Source: Megalobrama amblycephala (taxonomy: Eukaryota; Chordata; Actinopteri; Cypriniformes; Xenocyprididae). Taken from it: 64,000 nucleotides of DNA. Position numbers and translations under genes: made by a program. The DNA lies in assembly GCF_018812025.1 (NCBI RefSeq), contig NC_063053.1:13000623-13064622 (forward strand), given 5' to 3'. Shown here piece by piece: positions 24,101 to 36,100 of the stretch (the stretch's first letter is position 1; every line of letters starts with the position of its first letter). A model generated the notes under the pieces. That model was not told the DNA's origin, made no database searches, and saw nothing but the letters and a program-made list of their open reading frames with translations.

Positions 24101-27100
24101 ACCTGCTGCTCATTATATACCCGTGCTGCGAGGCGAGCAGCTGATGCATATGATTGCATGCCAATGTGCATTGGCTCGTTTTAGTTACACTCGAAGTAGA
24201 TTGGCCTCTCTAGCGAGATTCCTATTCGTCGGTCTGTCCGACGTACGTCGAACGTGACCGACTGAATGGGAACAATAGAAGCAGTTAAGCCAACAAAAGG
24301 GTAACAATATGTAAGTCTCAGTTAGTCTAGCACAGTACATGTGGAAAGTTTTTTTTTTATATATATAAATAGAAAAAACAGCATAGAAATGGAATAGAAA
24401 ATGTTAGTATTAATGGGTCAAGTGTTGATGAAAGAGACTGGAAACTGGTTTCAAAGTGCAAGTTTTTGAAAATGATACTGTTAAAGGTGCCCTAGAACTT
24501 CTTTTTAAAAGATGTAATATAAGTCTAAGGTGTCCCCTCAATGTGTCTGTGAAGTTTCAGCTCAAAATACCCCATAGATTTTTTTTAATTCATTTTTTAA
24601 CTGCCTATTTTGGGGCATCATTAACTATGCACCAATATATAGGTTGCGGCCCCTTTAAATCTCCCGCTCCCCCTCCCCCGGAGCTCGCGCTTGCCTTGAA
24701 CAGCATAAACACAGTTTACACAGCTAATATAACCCTCAAAATGGATCTTTACAAGATGTTCGTCATGCATGCTGCTTGCATACATTGGATCATGTAAGTA
24801 TAGTATTTATTTGGATGTATTACATTTGATTCTGAATGAGTTTGAGGCTATGCTGCGTGGCTAAAGCTAACATTACACACTGTTGGAGAGATTTATAAAG
24901 AATGAAGTTGTGTTTATGAATTATACAGACTGCAAGTGTTTAAAAATGAAAATAGCGACGGCTCTCTTGTCTCTGTGAATACAGTAATAAACGATGGTAA
25001 CTTTAACCACATTTAACAGTACATTAGCAACGTGCTAACGAAACATTTAGAAAGACAATTCACAAATATCACTAAAAATATCATGATATCATGGATCATG
25101 TCAGTTATTATTGCTCCATCTGCCATTTTTCGCTATTGTTCTTGCTTGCTTACCTAGTCTGATGATTCAGCTGTGCACATCCAGACGTTCTGCCCTTGTC
25201 TAATGGCTTGATCATGGGCTGGCATATGCAAATATTGGGGGCGTACATATTAATGACCCCGACTGTTACGTAACAGTCTGTGTTATGTTGAGATTCGCCT
25301 GTTCTTCGGAGGTCTTTTAAACAAATGAGATTTATATAAGAAGGAGGAAACAATGGTGTTTGAAACTCAGTGTATGTCTTTTCCATGTACTGAACTCTTG
25401 TTATTCAACTATGCCAATATAAATTCAATATTTAATTCTAGGGCACCTTTAATACATGTACTGTTGATACATGTAAATTACAAAAATGGGAATTTGTGAC
25501 AACGGTGACATTATGCACTTACATATTACGTGTTCTATCTATTATAGCCACGTGGTTTTCTTTACAAACAGACAGCACCAACTACTGGCCTGGCATGCAT
25601 AATACAGCATCATTTTCGTGGATTTATGTGAATGGGGATCGTTTTGATAATGTTGTTGTCCGTACGCGAAAAACGTAAAGGTAAAACTTTTCTGTTTTTA
25701 GTACATTGTTGTTGTGTAAACGTACCCTAATATGCTGTTTACCTTTGTGACAACTGACCCAATATAGTTTGACAACACTGATAATAGCTTTTAGACTTTA
25801 AGGTTTTTACTTGAAAATTTACTTTAAAAACTGAACCTTACCCTGAGAAATATTCAGTGGAGTAAGAAGTGACAAATTGGCCTTCCCTATGACGTAGTAT
25901 AGCTCTCTCAAATCAAGCATACGCAACTGAACTATTCCCTTCATAAAATCATTATTTTCAAGATCACCAGAGGTATTTATTAACTCCGAACACATAAAGA
26001 CTACAAACACAGTCTGTTTTAAAACTCTGCATTTCCTGGGGCACATACACCAAACCCACAATACATACATGAAACTTGAAGATCTATGTCTGCAATAGTT
26101 CCACTGACCTGGAGGCTACCACAGAACTGGTAGAGGGAGTTATCAGCCGGGTTGAGTTGGTTGATGTGTGTCGCCGGCTCTATAGCATTAGGCGATTTTT
26201 CTTGATCTCTGGCCCGCTGGGATGGTGTTGTCATAGAGGCAGTGGTTTGCACTGGGGGCATCGGCTGCCACACGCTCACATCAGTCCCATTTCCAAACGC
26301 CTGGATCGCATTGCCTACATACAAAGAACAAAGATAGTATATACCTCCTATTAAAAGAGAGATATGAAATATTCAATAATTAACTGTCAGGCCAATACAG
26401 ACACAAGATAAACTCTGTGGACAGGTTTTGCCTCCTGTCTGCTGTCAACGTGATAGTCTGGGAGATGTTTACTATAAAATCAGAGTGCCATGACTGTTTA
26501 TTAGTATTTCAAATGTGTTCGACTGTAAATCAATGCCTAAATACTGGAATTCATTTACATATTTATGTGCATGCTGTATGTGCATGTAGCACAGGTTTCT
26601 CTAAATATATCAAATAATATATATGCATAGAAAATGAACTGATGGATGCTAAATAATGAAACCGTGGGCATGAAAAATTGCCCTGTATAATGACAGGTGA
26701 TGTTTATATGTTTCTGATTTCCTACATGAAAAGCATCTGCATAATGACCATCAGCTTGATCTCTCTTTCTCTGAGATTTATAATCAATGATTTAACAGAA
26801 GGACCAGCAGTGTGTACCATTCAGTATATGACAGAGTGACTGCAAGGACAGATATTAACATAGTTAATAGATAATGTGCTGTTTGCTTTGAGTGCTTGTG
26901 TCATAGACCAGAAATGATGCATATTTGCCTCTCCACATATGAAAGACTGGAAATGACTTGGATTTGCCCCAACTCTTAGTTTGGGCCTTCCCCCCTTACG
27001 GAACAAAAATATATTGGAATATACTGCAAAATATAATGCAATAAATCACATAATACATTTCCATATATGGGAAACTAATGCTTATATTTTTCAATAAGCT

Positions 27101-30100
27101 GCAATCTATGAATTGACCATGTATGGCTATAAATTGATACATATAAAATATGTATAAATGAAGACAAAAATAGCATTACATTCATAAAGTTTTATCCTTA
27201 TTGTGTACATATATTGCACATACATGTTCCCATATAAATGTGAATGTATTGTACACACATATATACACACTTTCATGGAATGAGTTACAATCAGTGGTTA
27301 CAACAGACTTCTAGATCCCAGCATGCTTTGCTTCTGACTGTTAAAGGAGAGTAAATGTTTAAATGAAGTGCTATTTCATGTGTTTTGCTCAATATTGATA
27401 TAGGGGGAGATCTGTTAGTATTTAAAGTGTATTATTTTGTAATTTAAAAGGTTTTCTGGTATGTGTGAGTTTTTGGGGGTTACCATTGTGCTGAAGAGTA
27501 CAGTCTATGGTTAGGTTTATGATTGGCTGAACACCGTTAAGACTATAATAAATTTATTTAAAAAGTAACGGCTGTGCACACTATACAGTGATAGTCTCTT
27601 TGGTAGAAACGTTAGTACATGCAGGTGTGCTTTTGTTAACTAACTTGAAAATATGAAACATTTAAAATGTAAAGAATTATAAAATATAAGAAATGTGTTA
27701 CGTAATATACAGTGGGTACGGAAAGTATTCAGACCCCCTTAAATTTTTCACTCTTTGTTATATTGCAGCCATTTGCTAAAATCATTTAAGTTCATTTTTT
27801 TCCTCATTAATGTACACACAGCACCCCATATTGACAGAAAAACACAGAATTGTTGACATTTTTGCAGATTTATTAAAAAAGAAAAACTGAAATATCACAT
27901 GGTCCTAAGTATTCAGACCCTTTGCTGTGACACTCATATATTTAACTCAGGTGCTGTCCATTTCTTCTGATCATCCTTGAGATGGTTCTACACCTTCATT
28001 TGAGTCCAGCTGTGTTTGATTATACTGATTGGACTTTATTAGGAAAGCCATACACCTGTCTATGTAAGACCTTACAGCTCACAGTGCATGTCAGAGCAAA
28101 TGAGAATCATGAGGTCAAAGGAACTGCCTGAAGAGCTCAGAGACAGAATTGTGGCAAGGCACAGATCTGGCCAAGGTTACAGAAACATGTCTGCTGCACT
28201 TAAGGTTCCTAAGAGCACAGTGGCCTCCATAATCCTTAAATGGAAGACGTTTGGGACGACCAGAACCCTTCCTAGAGCTGGCTGTCCGGCCAAACTGAGC
28301 TATCGGGGGAGAAGAGCCTTGGTAAGAGAGGTAAAGAAGAACCCAAAGATCACTGTGGCTGAGCTCCAGAGATGCAGTCGGGAGATGGGAGAAAGTTGTA
28401 GAAAGTCAACCATCACCAGTCGGGGCTTTATGGCAGAGTGGCCCGACGGAAGCCTCTCCTCAGTGCAAGACACATGAAAGTCCGCATGGAGTTTGCTAAA
28501 AAAACACCTGAAGGACTCCAAGATAATGTCTTGTCCTTCATGTGTCTTGCACTGAGGAGAGGCTTCCGTCAGGCCACTCTGCCATAAAGCCCCGACGGGT
28601 GGAGGGCTGCAGTGATGGTTGACTTTCTACAACTTTCTCCCATCTCCCATGAACTTAAATGATTTTAGCAAATGGCTGCAATATAACAAAGAGTGAAAAA
28701 TTTAAGGGGGTCTGAATACTTTCTGTACCCACTGTATTTTACCATGTGTGTTTATACCGCATGAGTAAATATATCTGCAATATAGTATGCATGCAGTACC
28801 ATATCTGATCACATATAAATCTATATATTATTATAAAATTACATACATTATGGTATATTAGTAAATATATTATAACATATTTTTCAATATATGAAAAGCA
28901 GCAATTCCTTATGTATTATTCAATGTATTGTAATATATTTACACAATATATTTTTTCTGTATATTTTCAAATATACTGTTGATGTAATATATTGATCATT
29001 CATATATGGGGAAATATATATAAGGGCCAACCCAGCCTTTCCCAGAACTAGGCTCTGCTGCCTCATTATATGGGCCTCTGACAGGCTCTTGCTCTCCCTG
29101 CCATCTCCACTGAAACAGCACAGACAGCACACTAGTCTGTGAAGAGTTTTTAATAAAAGTCCAAGTATGTTTGGTACAGTATGGGTGTTGTTGTTGTGTT
29201 GTGATGTTGTTCTTGATCAGAAATGTCCGCCCTCTCTCATAGCGCTAAGTTCTTTCTGTCGCTACGCTGCCTCTTAATGTTTTTTTTTTTCATCTCCTCC
29301 TCTAATTTTATCATACTCACATTTAAATAGTTTGAGCAAACACATGATGAATGTGTTGTTTGCTATTTTTAGATGCTTTCTCTCCATCTCTCTAGGAAAT
29401 ACTGGAAAAGACCCACAAGGCTCTGAGCGCTTTGATCGTTGTTTTGAGTCTATGAGCCCTGACACATTTTCTTCAGCAGATGAATCGTGTAGTTTCCTCT
29501 CATGTGCATGTCTCTCAATGAGTCATGTTCTCTGAATCCACTCTACACTCCACCAGCTGATGTCTGGAGACCTTCATATCCACAAGGTTTTATGTTTCAA
29601 AGAAAGGAAAATGTACTGCAATATCAGGCTACTGTTTACTGTTTTTGTTATTTTTTTCTGACGAAATGAAGACCAGCTTAAAATAAGCACATTTTTCTGT
29701 TGTAAATAACACTTGCATTTAGGTTTTTTCAGCAACACACATTAACGCATTGTTACAAAACTGCTGTTCTTTCTATTTGCCAAAGACTATCACAAAAATA
29801 TTAAGCAGAACAACTGATGACTCAATGATAATAATAATAATAAATTATAATAACTATAAACGTTTCTTGAGCATCAAATCATCATATTAGAATGACTTCT
29901 GAAGGATCATGTGACACTGAAGACTGGAGGAATGGCTGCTTAATATTCAGCTATTACTGTTCAAAATATTACTGTCCTTTTACTTTATATTACTGCACTG
30001 TTGTATTACTGTATTTTTTGATCAAATAAATTCACCTTTGGTGAATATAAGATTATGAACTTATTTCAAAAATATTTTAAAAACTGTACCGGCAAAAAGC

Positions 30101-33100
30101 AAAGGTATATACTGTAGGTGAAGGTGAATATTAGAAAAAAATTAAAAAATAACATTTCCAACTTAATATATTTAATAATCTTTGAGCAATCTCACAATTC
30201 TACTCAATGCTATCTGTTCTGCTGAAGCTCTGCTCTGCTCTATCCTGTGCTGAGGACGGCGTGTTCCAAGGGCAGACAGACGCATAACGCTCAGGGGCGA
30301 GTGTAGGGTGTGAGGCCAAAGCGCTTCGTCATAGCCTTCTAAACACCCAGATACTGACGGCACTGGGAACGAACCCCCAGAACTGTCAGGATGCCTTAAC
30401 ACTGAAATCTGGTAATGAGACACGAGAGAATGAGGTAATGAGAAGGAGAGAGAGCAAGAGAGAGAGAGGGAAAGAAAGATAGAACAATAAAGAAGCAGTT
30501 TAACCCAGTTTAACCTCCTGAAGAGTCTCCTTCAACATCCCCTCAAAGCCCTCAGCACTAAAAGAAACAAATCAAATTAAGCTCAGACTGCTCATAGATA
30601 CACTCTTCCTACAGTGAATCCACCATGCCCTATTGCCAGTCTGATTTGAAGATCTGAAGATCTGATTTTGAAGATCTAAACTATTTGCTGTCTTTAGTGC
30701 GATGGTTTAGAGAACGATTTTGACTGGTCACAAATTCTTACATTTATCATCATTTTTAATCACCTTTTTTGCCTTCACTACTTCATTCATTGTAAATGGT
30801 CCTGATGTCAAACAGTTTGTTGTGTGCATTTTTAAAAGTTCAAATATTCCATGTAGACTCTTGTTACGTCATAGTACACGCATCCTTGTAAATGTGTTGT
30901 GTCCTTGAGCCTGTTGTGTCTCTCTATTTTGTTTCGGCTCAGGGTGAGAAATTAAAGTTAGTTCACCCAAAAATATATCTAATGATGGGCGATTTCAAAA
31001 CACTGCTTCATGGAGCTTTGAAGCTTTACAAATCTTTTGTTTTGAATCAGTGGTTCGGAGTATGTATCAAACTGCCAAAGTCACGTGATTTCAGTAAACG
31101 AGGCTTCGTTACGGCATAAGTGTTTCGAAATTTCAATGGTTCACCACTGGGGCGTGTGACTTTGGCAGTTTGATACACGCTCCAAACCACTGATTCAAAA
31201 CAAACATTTGTAAAGCTTCAAAGCTTCATGATGCAGTGTTTTGAAATCACCCATCACTAGATATGGTGCACAAAAAGTAGTCTTTAGTAGCTTTCTGGGC
31301 ATCTGAAAGTGTCAATTATCTTGCTGGCAATAGAGGCCTCACTGAGCCATCGGATTTTTTGAAAAATATCTTAATCTGTGTTCCAAAGATGAACGAAGGT
31401 CTTATGGGTGTGGAACAACATGAGGGTAAATAATTAATGACAGAATTTTCATTTTTGGGTGAACTAACCCTTTAACATTTTTGCCTACTATCCACAGTGG
31501 CTAAATGCAGAATTTTACCTACACACAATGTTAAGCAGCCATTATTTTTTTCTTTAAACAAATACATAATATTTAAGCAACAAACTACAACTACAACTGC
31601 ATGCACTACATATAACTACAGTATATATTATTTAGTTTTAGATTATATTATTTAGATATTTAGAGCTCTGTTAGCAGCACAATTAATTTTGTGATTATCA
31701 AATCGCAAAGGCTGTGATTTAATGTCCAGCAAAAGAAACTTAGTTCATGTGCTTTCCAAACTTATCCCTGCATGGATCTCTTTCAGTATAAGCCCTCCCT
31801 ATACTTGCACAAGCCCTCCCTGAAAGCTCGCTCTTTGCTGTTACCACTTTGTCTGTTTTCACGCTATACTATTAGTTCACAGGAACAAAAGGAAACACTT
31901 GGTGCAGTCAAGGAAGTGTAGCGAGCAAGATATGTACGGGGCAAAGGGTAAAGAAAGAAGTGCACATAATAGGAAGATGGATAGAAGGGGCTTTTTAGAG
32001 GCAGAGGTAAAAACAGGCTGACAGGCGGACAGCTAAAAGCCTTGGAAAACAACTTGCTGGAGTCTGAAGAGATGGACAGTGCAAAGGGAGAATGAGACAA
32101 ATGGACAGTTGGGAGAGAGATGGCATGGTTGGAGGCACAGAGTTTAATGGAGAGAAAACAAGATAGGAAAAAAAAAAACGAACAGAAGATATTAGAAGCC
32201 TTTGTTTGACACGCAGATTGACGCATCTAGTTTATATACTATGGGGCTGTTGAATGTTTGATTCTGATTGGTTGGTCGTTTTTTTTTTTTATTTATTAAA
32301 AGCTCAGATAAGTAGTTCCAGGCAGGTCTTGACTGCATTACAGTTCCATATCAGTATGCCAAATGATTTCAGTTATTTCAAAGGTCCTTACCACCTACAA
32401 CAGCAAGACACTGACCAAGCGAATATGTATATATGTATATTCACACACAATCAAGCAATCTATCAATCTCTCTCTGCATATCAAGCCTCCGTTATTAGCT
32501 CTAAAATGAAATTCTGGGATTAGCAACAGAGGCTTGGGATGAGATGGGTAAGAAATGAGTCCTACACACAAGAACATTTTAAGGACAAAAACCTGACAAA
32601 TGTCTTGAAATAAAACATCTGAACAATGTCTTGAGTTGTGGTAACCGTAGTATAAGCGAAAAGCCAAATTGACTTCAGCCGATGAAACATAAGAAAAATA
32701 ATGCACACCCGAGGTGTATTTATTTGCTTGGTCAGTGTCTTACATATGAGAGCTTACATATAAATGAAGCTGGATCTTTTAATTTGGCCTTACTTTCCTA
32801 AGGAGCATGCCATTTTACTACTTACACAACTCAAGTATGAGAGCATTAAATCAGCAATGTTTTAATACTTTCCTTTAGTTGGAAAAATTTCATTAGAGTT
32901 GGTAAGTTTGATTTATTTCTGTTAATCACTTTGAACGGCCCATTTCAATTAAGCATTCCAAATTAATTTAAAGATAAATTTGGCATCATCACTCAAAAAA
33001 TGTTAATGAAACTCTACCTTTGTGGCAATTTACATGCTTTACAATGTTCAAGTAAAAACAAATGTAGGTAAATAATTTTATAATATAGATAAAGTGTTTT

Positions 33101-36100
33101 CCTCTTATTCCCATTTACAGGTTCATAATTTTGTTTATGGGGGTCTACTAGAATACGTTTACAAAATGTAATGTTCAAAAAAACAAATTTTTCTTATAAT
33201 TTACATTGTTGCAGCACCTGTTTTCACGCTCTGTCTGAACGCTCTGTTTTAGTTTCGGTTTCTTTAAAACCCACCTTCCAAAAAACAAAGTCTGCGCTGA
33301 TTGGTCAGCCAGCCCTGTTGTGATTAATCTCCTGCTTAGAGCATGTGTCAGAAATGTAACTGCCCTTACCATAACCAGTGAGTATCAGCTCCACAGGCTT
33401 CCCGAGGCACTGTAAACACTACTGTAACTAAGCTTACTGTGATGTCAGTTTTGCTGTATCAGTTCGAGCACAAGTTTGATAATGACAGTCATGAATAACA
33501 AGCTGATCAACATGAAACACCTTCGCAAGCACGACTTGTGCAGGACATTATCAGCCCTAACACAAAGTATACATAAATCAGTGAGTATGCCTCAGATTTT
33601 ACTTTGCACAGAAGCAGAGAGAGTCAGGCCAGAGAAGTAACTCACGCAGGCAGGCGTTGTCAGTGAAGAACTCTGTGAATCTGTCGCATTCCTCTTTGCT
33701 GTTGCCACTGTTGGTGCAGTCACAGAATGGAGATACGCTGATCTTGGGTGAACGCAGATAATTTGGGGTCATCACCGTACCTGGATAACAAAAGGAGATA
33801 TGTTTCTACATTCTTTAGGAATATTGTATTTTAAAAATTAAAGTATCTTTTTTTTATTTTAAAGGACTGCCTAAATATATGCTTGATGTGTGCCTTGTCA
33901 TCTTAGATTAGTCGCTATTTTGTTCTCACTGAGCTTTCTTAAAAATAATTTTTTGGTGCAGTCTGCCTCATAAAAACTATACTGTGGGGATATGACACTG
34001 TTAGCCCACAAAGTGAAATAGTCTCCCACTGGTAGAACAACAACATGAGCTAATCACAGATTAATAGCTGCACTGCTGTATTCCCGTGTGTCCAGCTGCT
34101 GTTTCTGTGTAGTGCACACACGACATTGGGAAGACTTCCAGCTCAAGCAAAACACAAAGAACTAGAGAACAAACATGTTTTTACAAAGGCTTTCTCTATC
34201 TACACTATATTGCCAAAAGTTTTGGGACGCCTGCCTTTACGTGCACATGAACTTTAATGACATCCCATTCTTAATCCGTAGGGTTTAATATGGAGTTAGC
34301 CCTCCCTTTGTAGCTATAACAGCCTCAACTCTTCTGGGAAGGCTTTCCACAAGGTTTAGGAGTGTCTTTATGGGAATTTTTGACCATTCTTCTAGAAGCG
34401 CATTTGTGAGGTCAGACAGTGATGTTGGCAAGAAGGCCTGGCTCGCAGTCTCCGCTCTAATTCATCCCAAAGGTGTTCTATCGGGTTGAGGTCAGGACTA
34501 TGGACCTTGGTTTGTGCACTGGTGTGCAGTCATGTTGGAACAGGAAGGGGCCATCCCCAAACTGTTCCCACAAAGTTGGGAGCATGAAATTGTCCGAAAT
34601 GTCTTGGTATGCTGAAGCATTAAGAGTTCCTTTCACTGGAACTAAGGGGCCAAGCCCAACCCCTGAAAAACAACCCCACACCATAATCCCCCTCCACCAA
34701 ACTTTACACTTGGCACAATGCAGTCAGCCAAGTACCATTCTCCTGGCAACCACCAAACCCAGACTCGTCCATCAGATTGCCAGACAGAGAAGTGTGATTC
34801 GTCACTCCAGAGAACACGTCTCCACTGCTCTAGAGTCCAGTGGCGGTGTGCTTTACACCACTGCATCCGACACTTTGCATTACACTTGGTGATGTAAGGC
34901 TTAGATGCAGCTGCTCGGCCATGGAAACCCATTCCATGAAGCTCTCTACGCTAATCTGAAGGCCACACAAAGTTTGGAGTTCTGTAGCTACTGACTCTGC
35001 AGAAAGTTGGTGACTTCTGCACACTGTGCACCTCAGCATGCGCTGACCCCGCTCTGTGATTTTACGTGGCCTACCACTTTGTGCCTGAGTTGATGTTGTT
35101 ATGATACCACTATCACGGCAACCTATCACGGTACTACGCTTGAATTCACAGAGCTCCTGAGAGCAACCCAATGCCTAGGTGCTTGATTTTATACACCTGG
35201 GCCATGGAAGTGATTGGAACACCGGAATTCAATGATTTGGAGGGGTGTCCCAATAATTTTGGCAATATAATGTATATCTCAGTGGATTGTATGAAGAGAA
35301 CTAGCAGTCACCCAGTATTAGTTAATGAGAAACTATCCCCTGGTTTCACAGGCAAGGCTAAGTTAGTCCCAGATTAAATGCATGTATGAGATGTTTTAAC
35401 TGAAAGCAACTTGCACTGACAAATCTTACAATATGTCAGTGCCATTGTTTTGTCTCAAGATGCGTTTATAAAAGCTACTTAAATACCCTAACTGAACAAA
35501 GGCCTAATCCTGGCTTAGGCTAAGCCCTATCTGTGAAACTTGGCCTATATTATATATATATATATATAATAAATTAACTTCACTACTGAATTGCTACATT
35601 AATCTACACAGCAAGGAGGTAGCAATGTGTCGCTGTTTTTGAAGTAATTAAATCAAATATCAGTCACAGCTTTAACTTTTCAATACGGGCAAAAGAACAT
35701 GGTATAAGCAGGATAATCCATGTCTAGCGGTGCATAAATGACTTGAACGCACTCAACAGGCTCCACTTCATGTTCTGCATTAAAATCGTTTAATGCACAA
35801 CTAGCCATGGATTATCCCTTAAAAACACACATTCAAATAAATGTATTCAAGTTTCACAGCACGAAAGATACATTTATAAATGCAATGATTCTCAGATGTT
35901 TTGTATGAACTTGTTTATCCAAGTTAGAAGACAGAAGACAGACTCACCAATGAGACCAGAGTATGACAGCAAGCAGTCAGCGTAGTTCTCCTTCAGACAA
36001 CCAGAAAGAGAGCGGGGCTCAGGCTGACAGTTAGTGAAGAAATCAGCCAGACGAGACCTAAAACACCACATACACACTTTATATTGCATAGTTATCACCT

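Larger units (their letters stand above)
18121..24273 (-). mobile_element. DIRS-type tyrosine-recombinase retrotransposon, structurally complete
   Basis: A 6,153-bp element in a gfra1 intron, in the same orientation as the gene. Both ends carry AAC, and inverted terminal repeats of about 185 bp lie just inside. An internal complementary region at 18401..18512 is the reverse complement of the two outer ends joined together, the defining DIRS arrangement. Coding order on the minus strand is gag-like region, reverse transcriptase/RNase H with a methyltransferase-like segment, then tyrosine recombinase. Composition is GC-richer than the flanks. Target: an older MITE whose halves flank it at 18060..18120 and 24274 onward. 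Frame breaks in the coding region suggest this copy cannot move on its own. Confidence 0.93.
27710..28734 (+). mobile_element. Tc1/mariner element with an internal fold-back
   Basis: 1,025 bp flanked by TA on both sides. Terminal inverted repeats of about 85 bp (27710..27794 and 28650..28734) differ at one base. The left half reads as a normal fish Tc1-like transposase gene, but the catalytic half is missing and replaced by an inverted copy of bases 28382..28478 at 28536..28651. Inserted in the gfra1 intron between 33646 and 26314, inside AT-rich repeat DNA. Confidence 0.92.

Noticed and set aside
34473..34892. 139-codon plus-strand open frame
   Set aside because: Antisense of the Tc1 transposase remnant.
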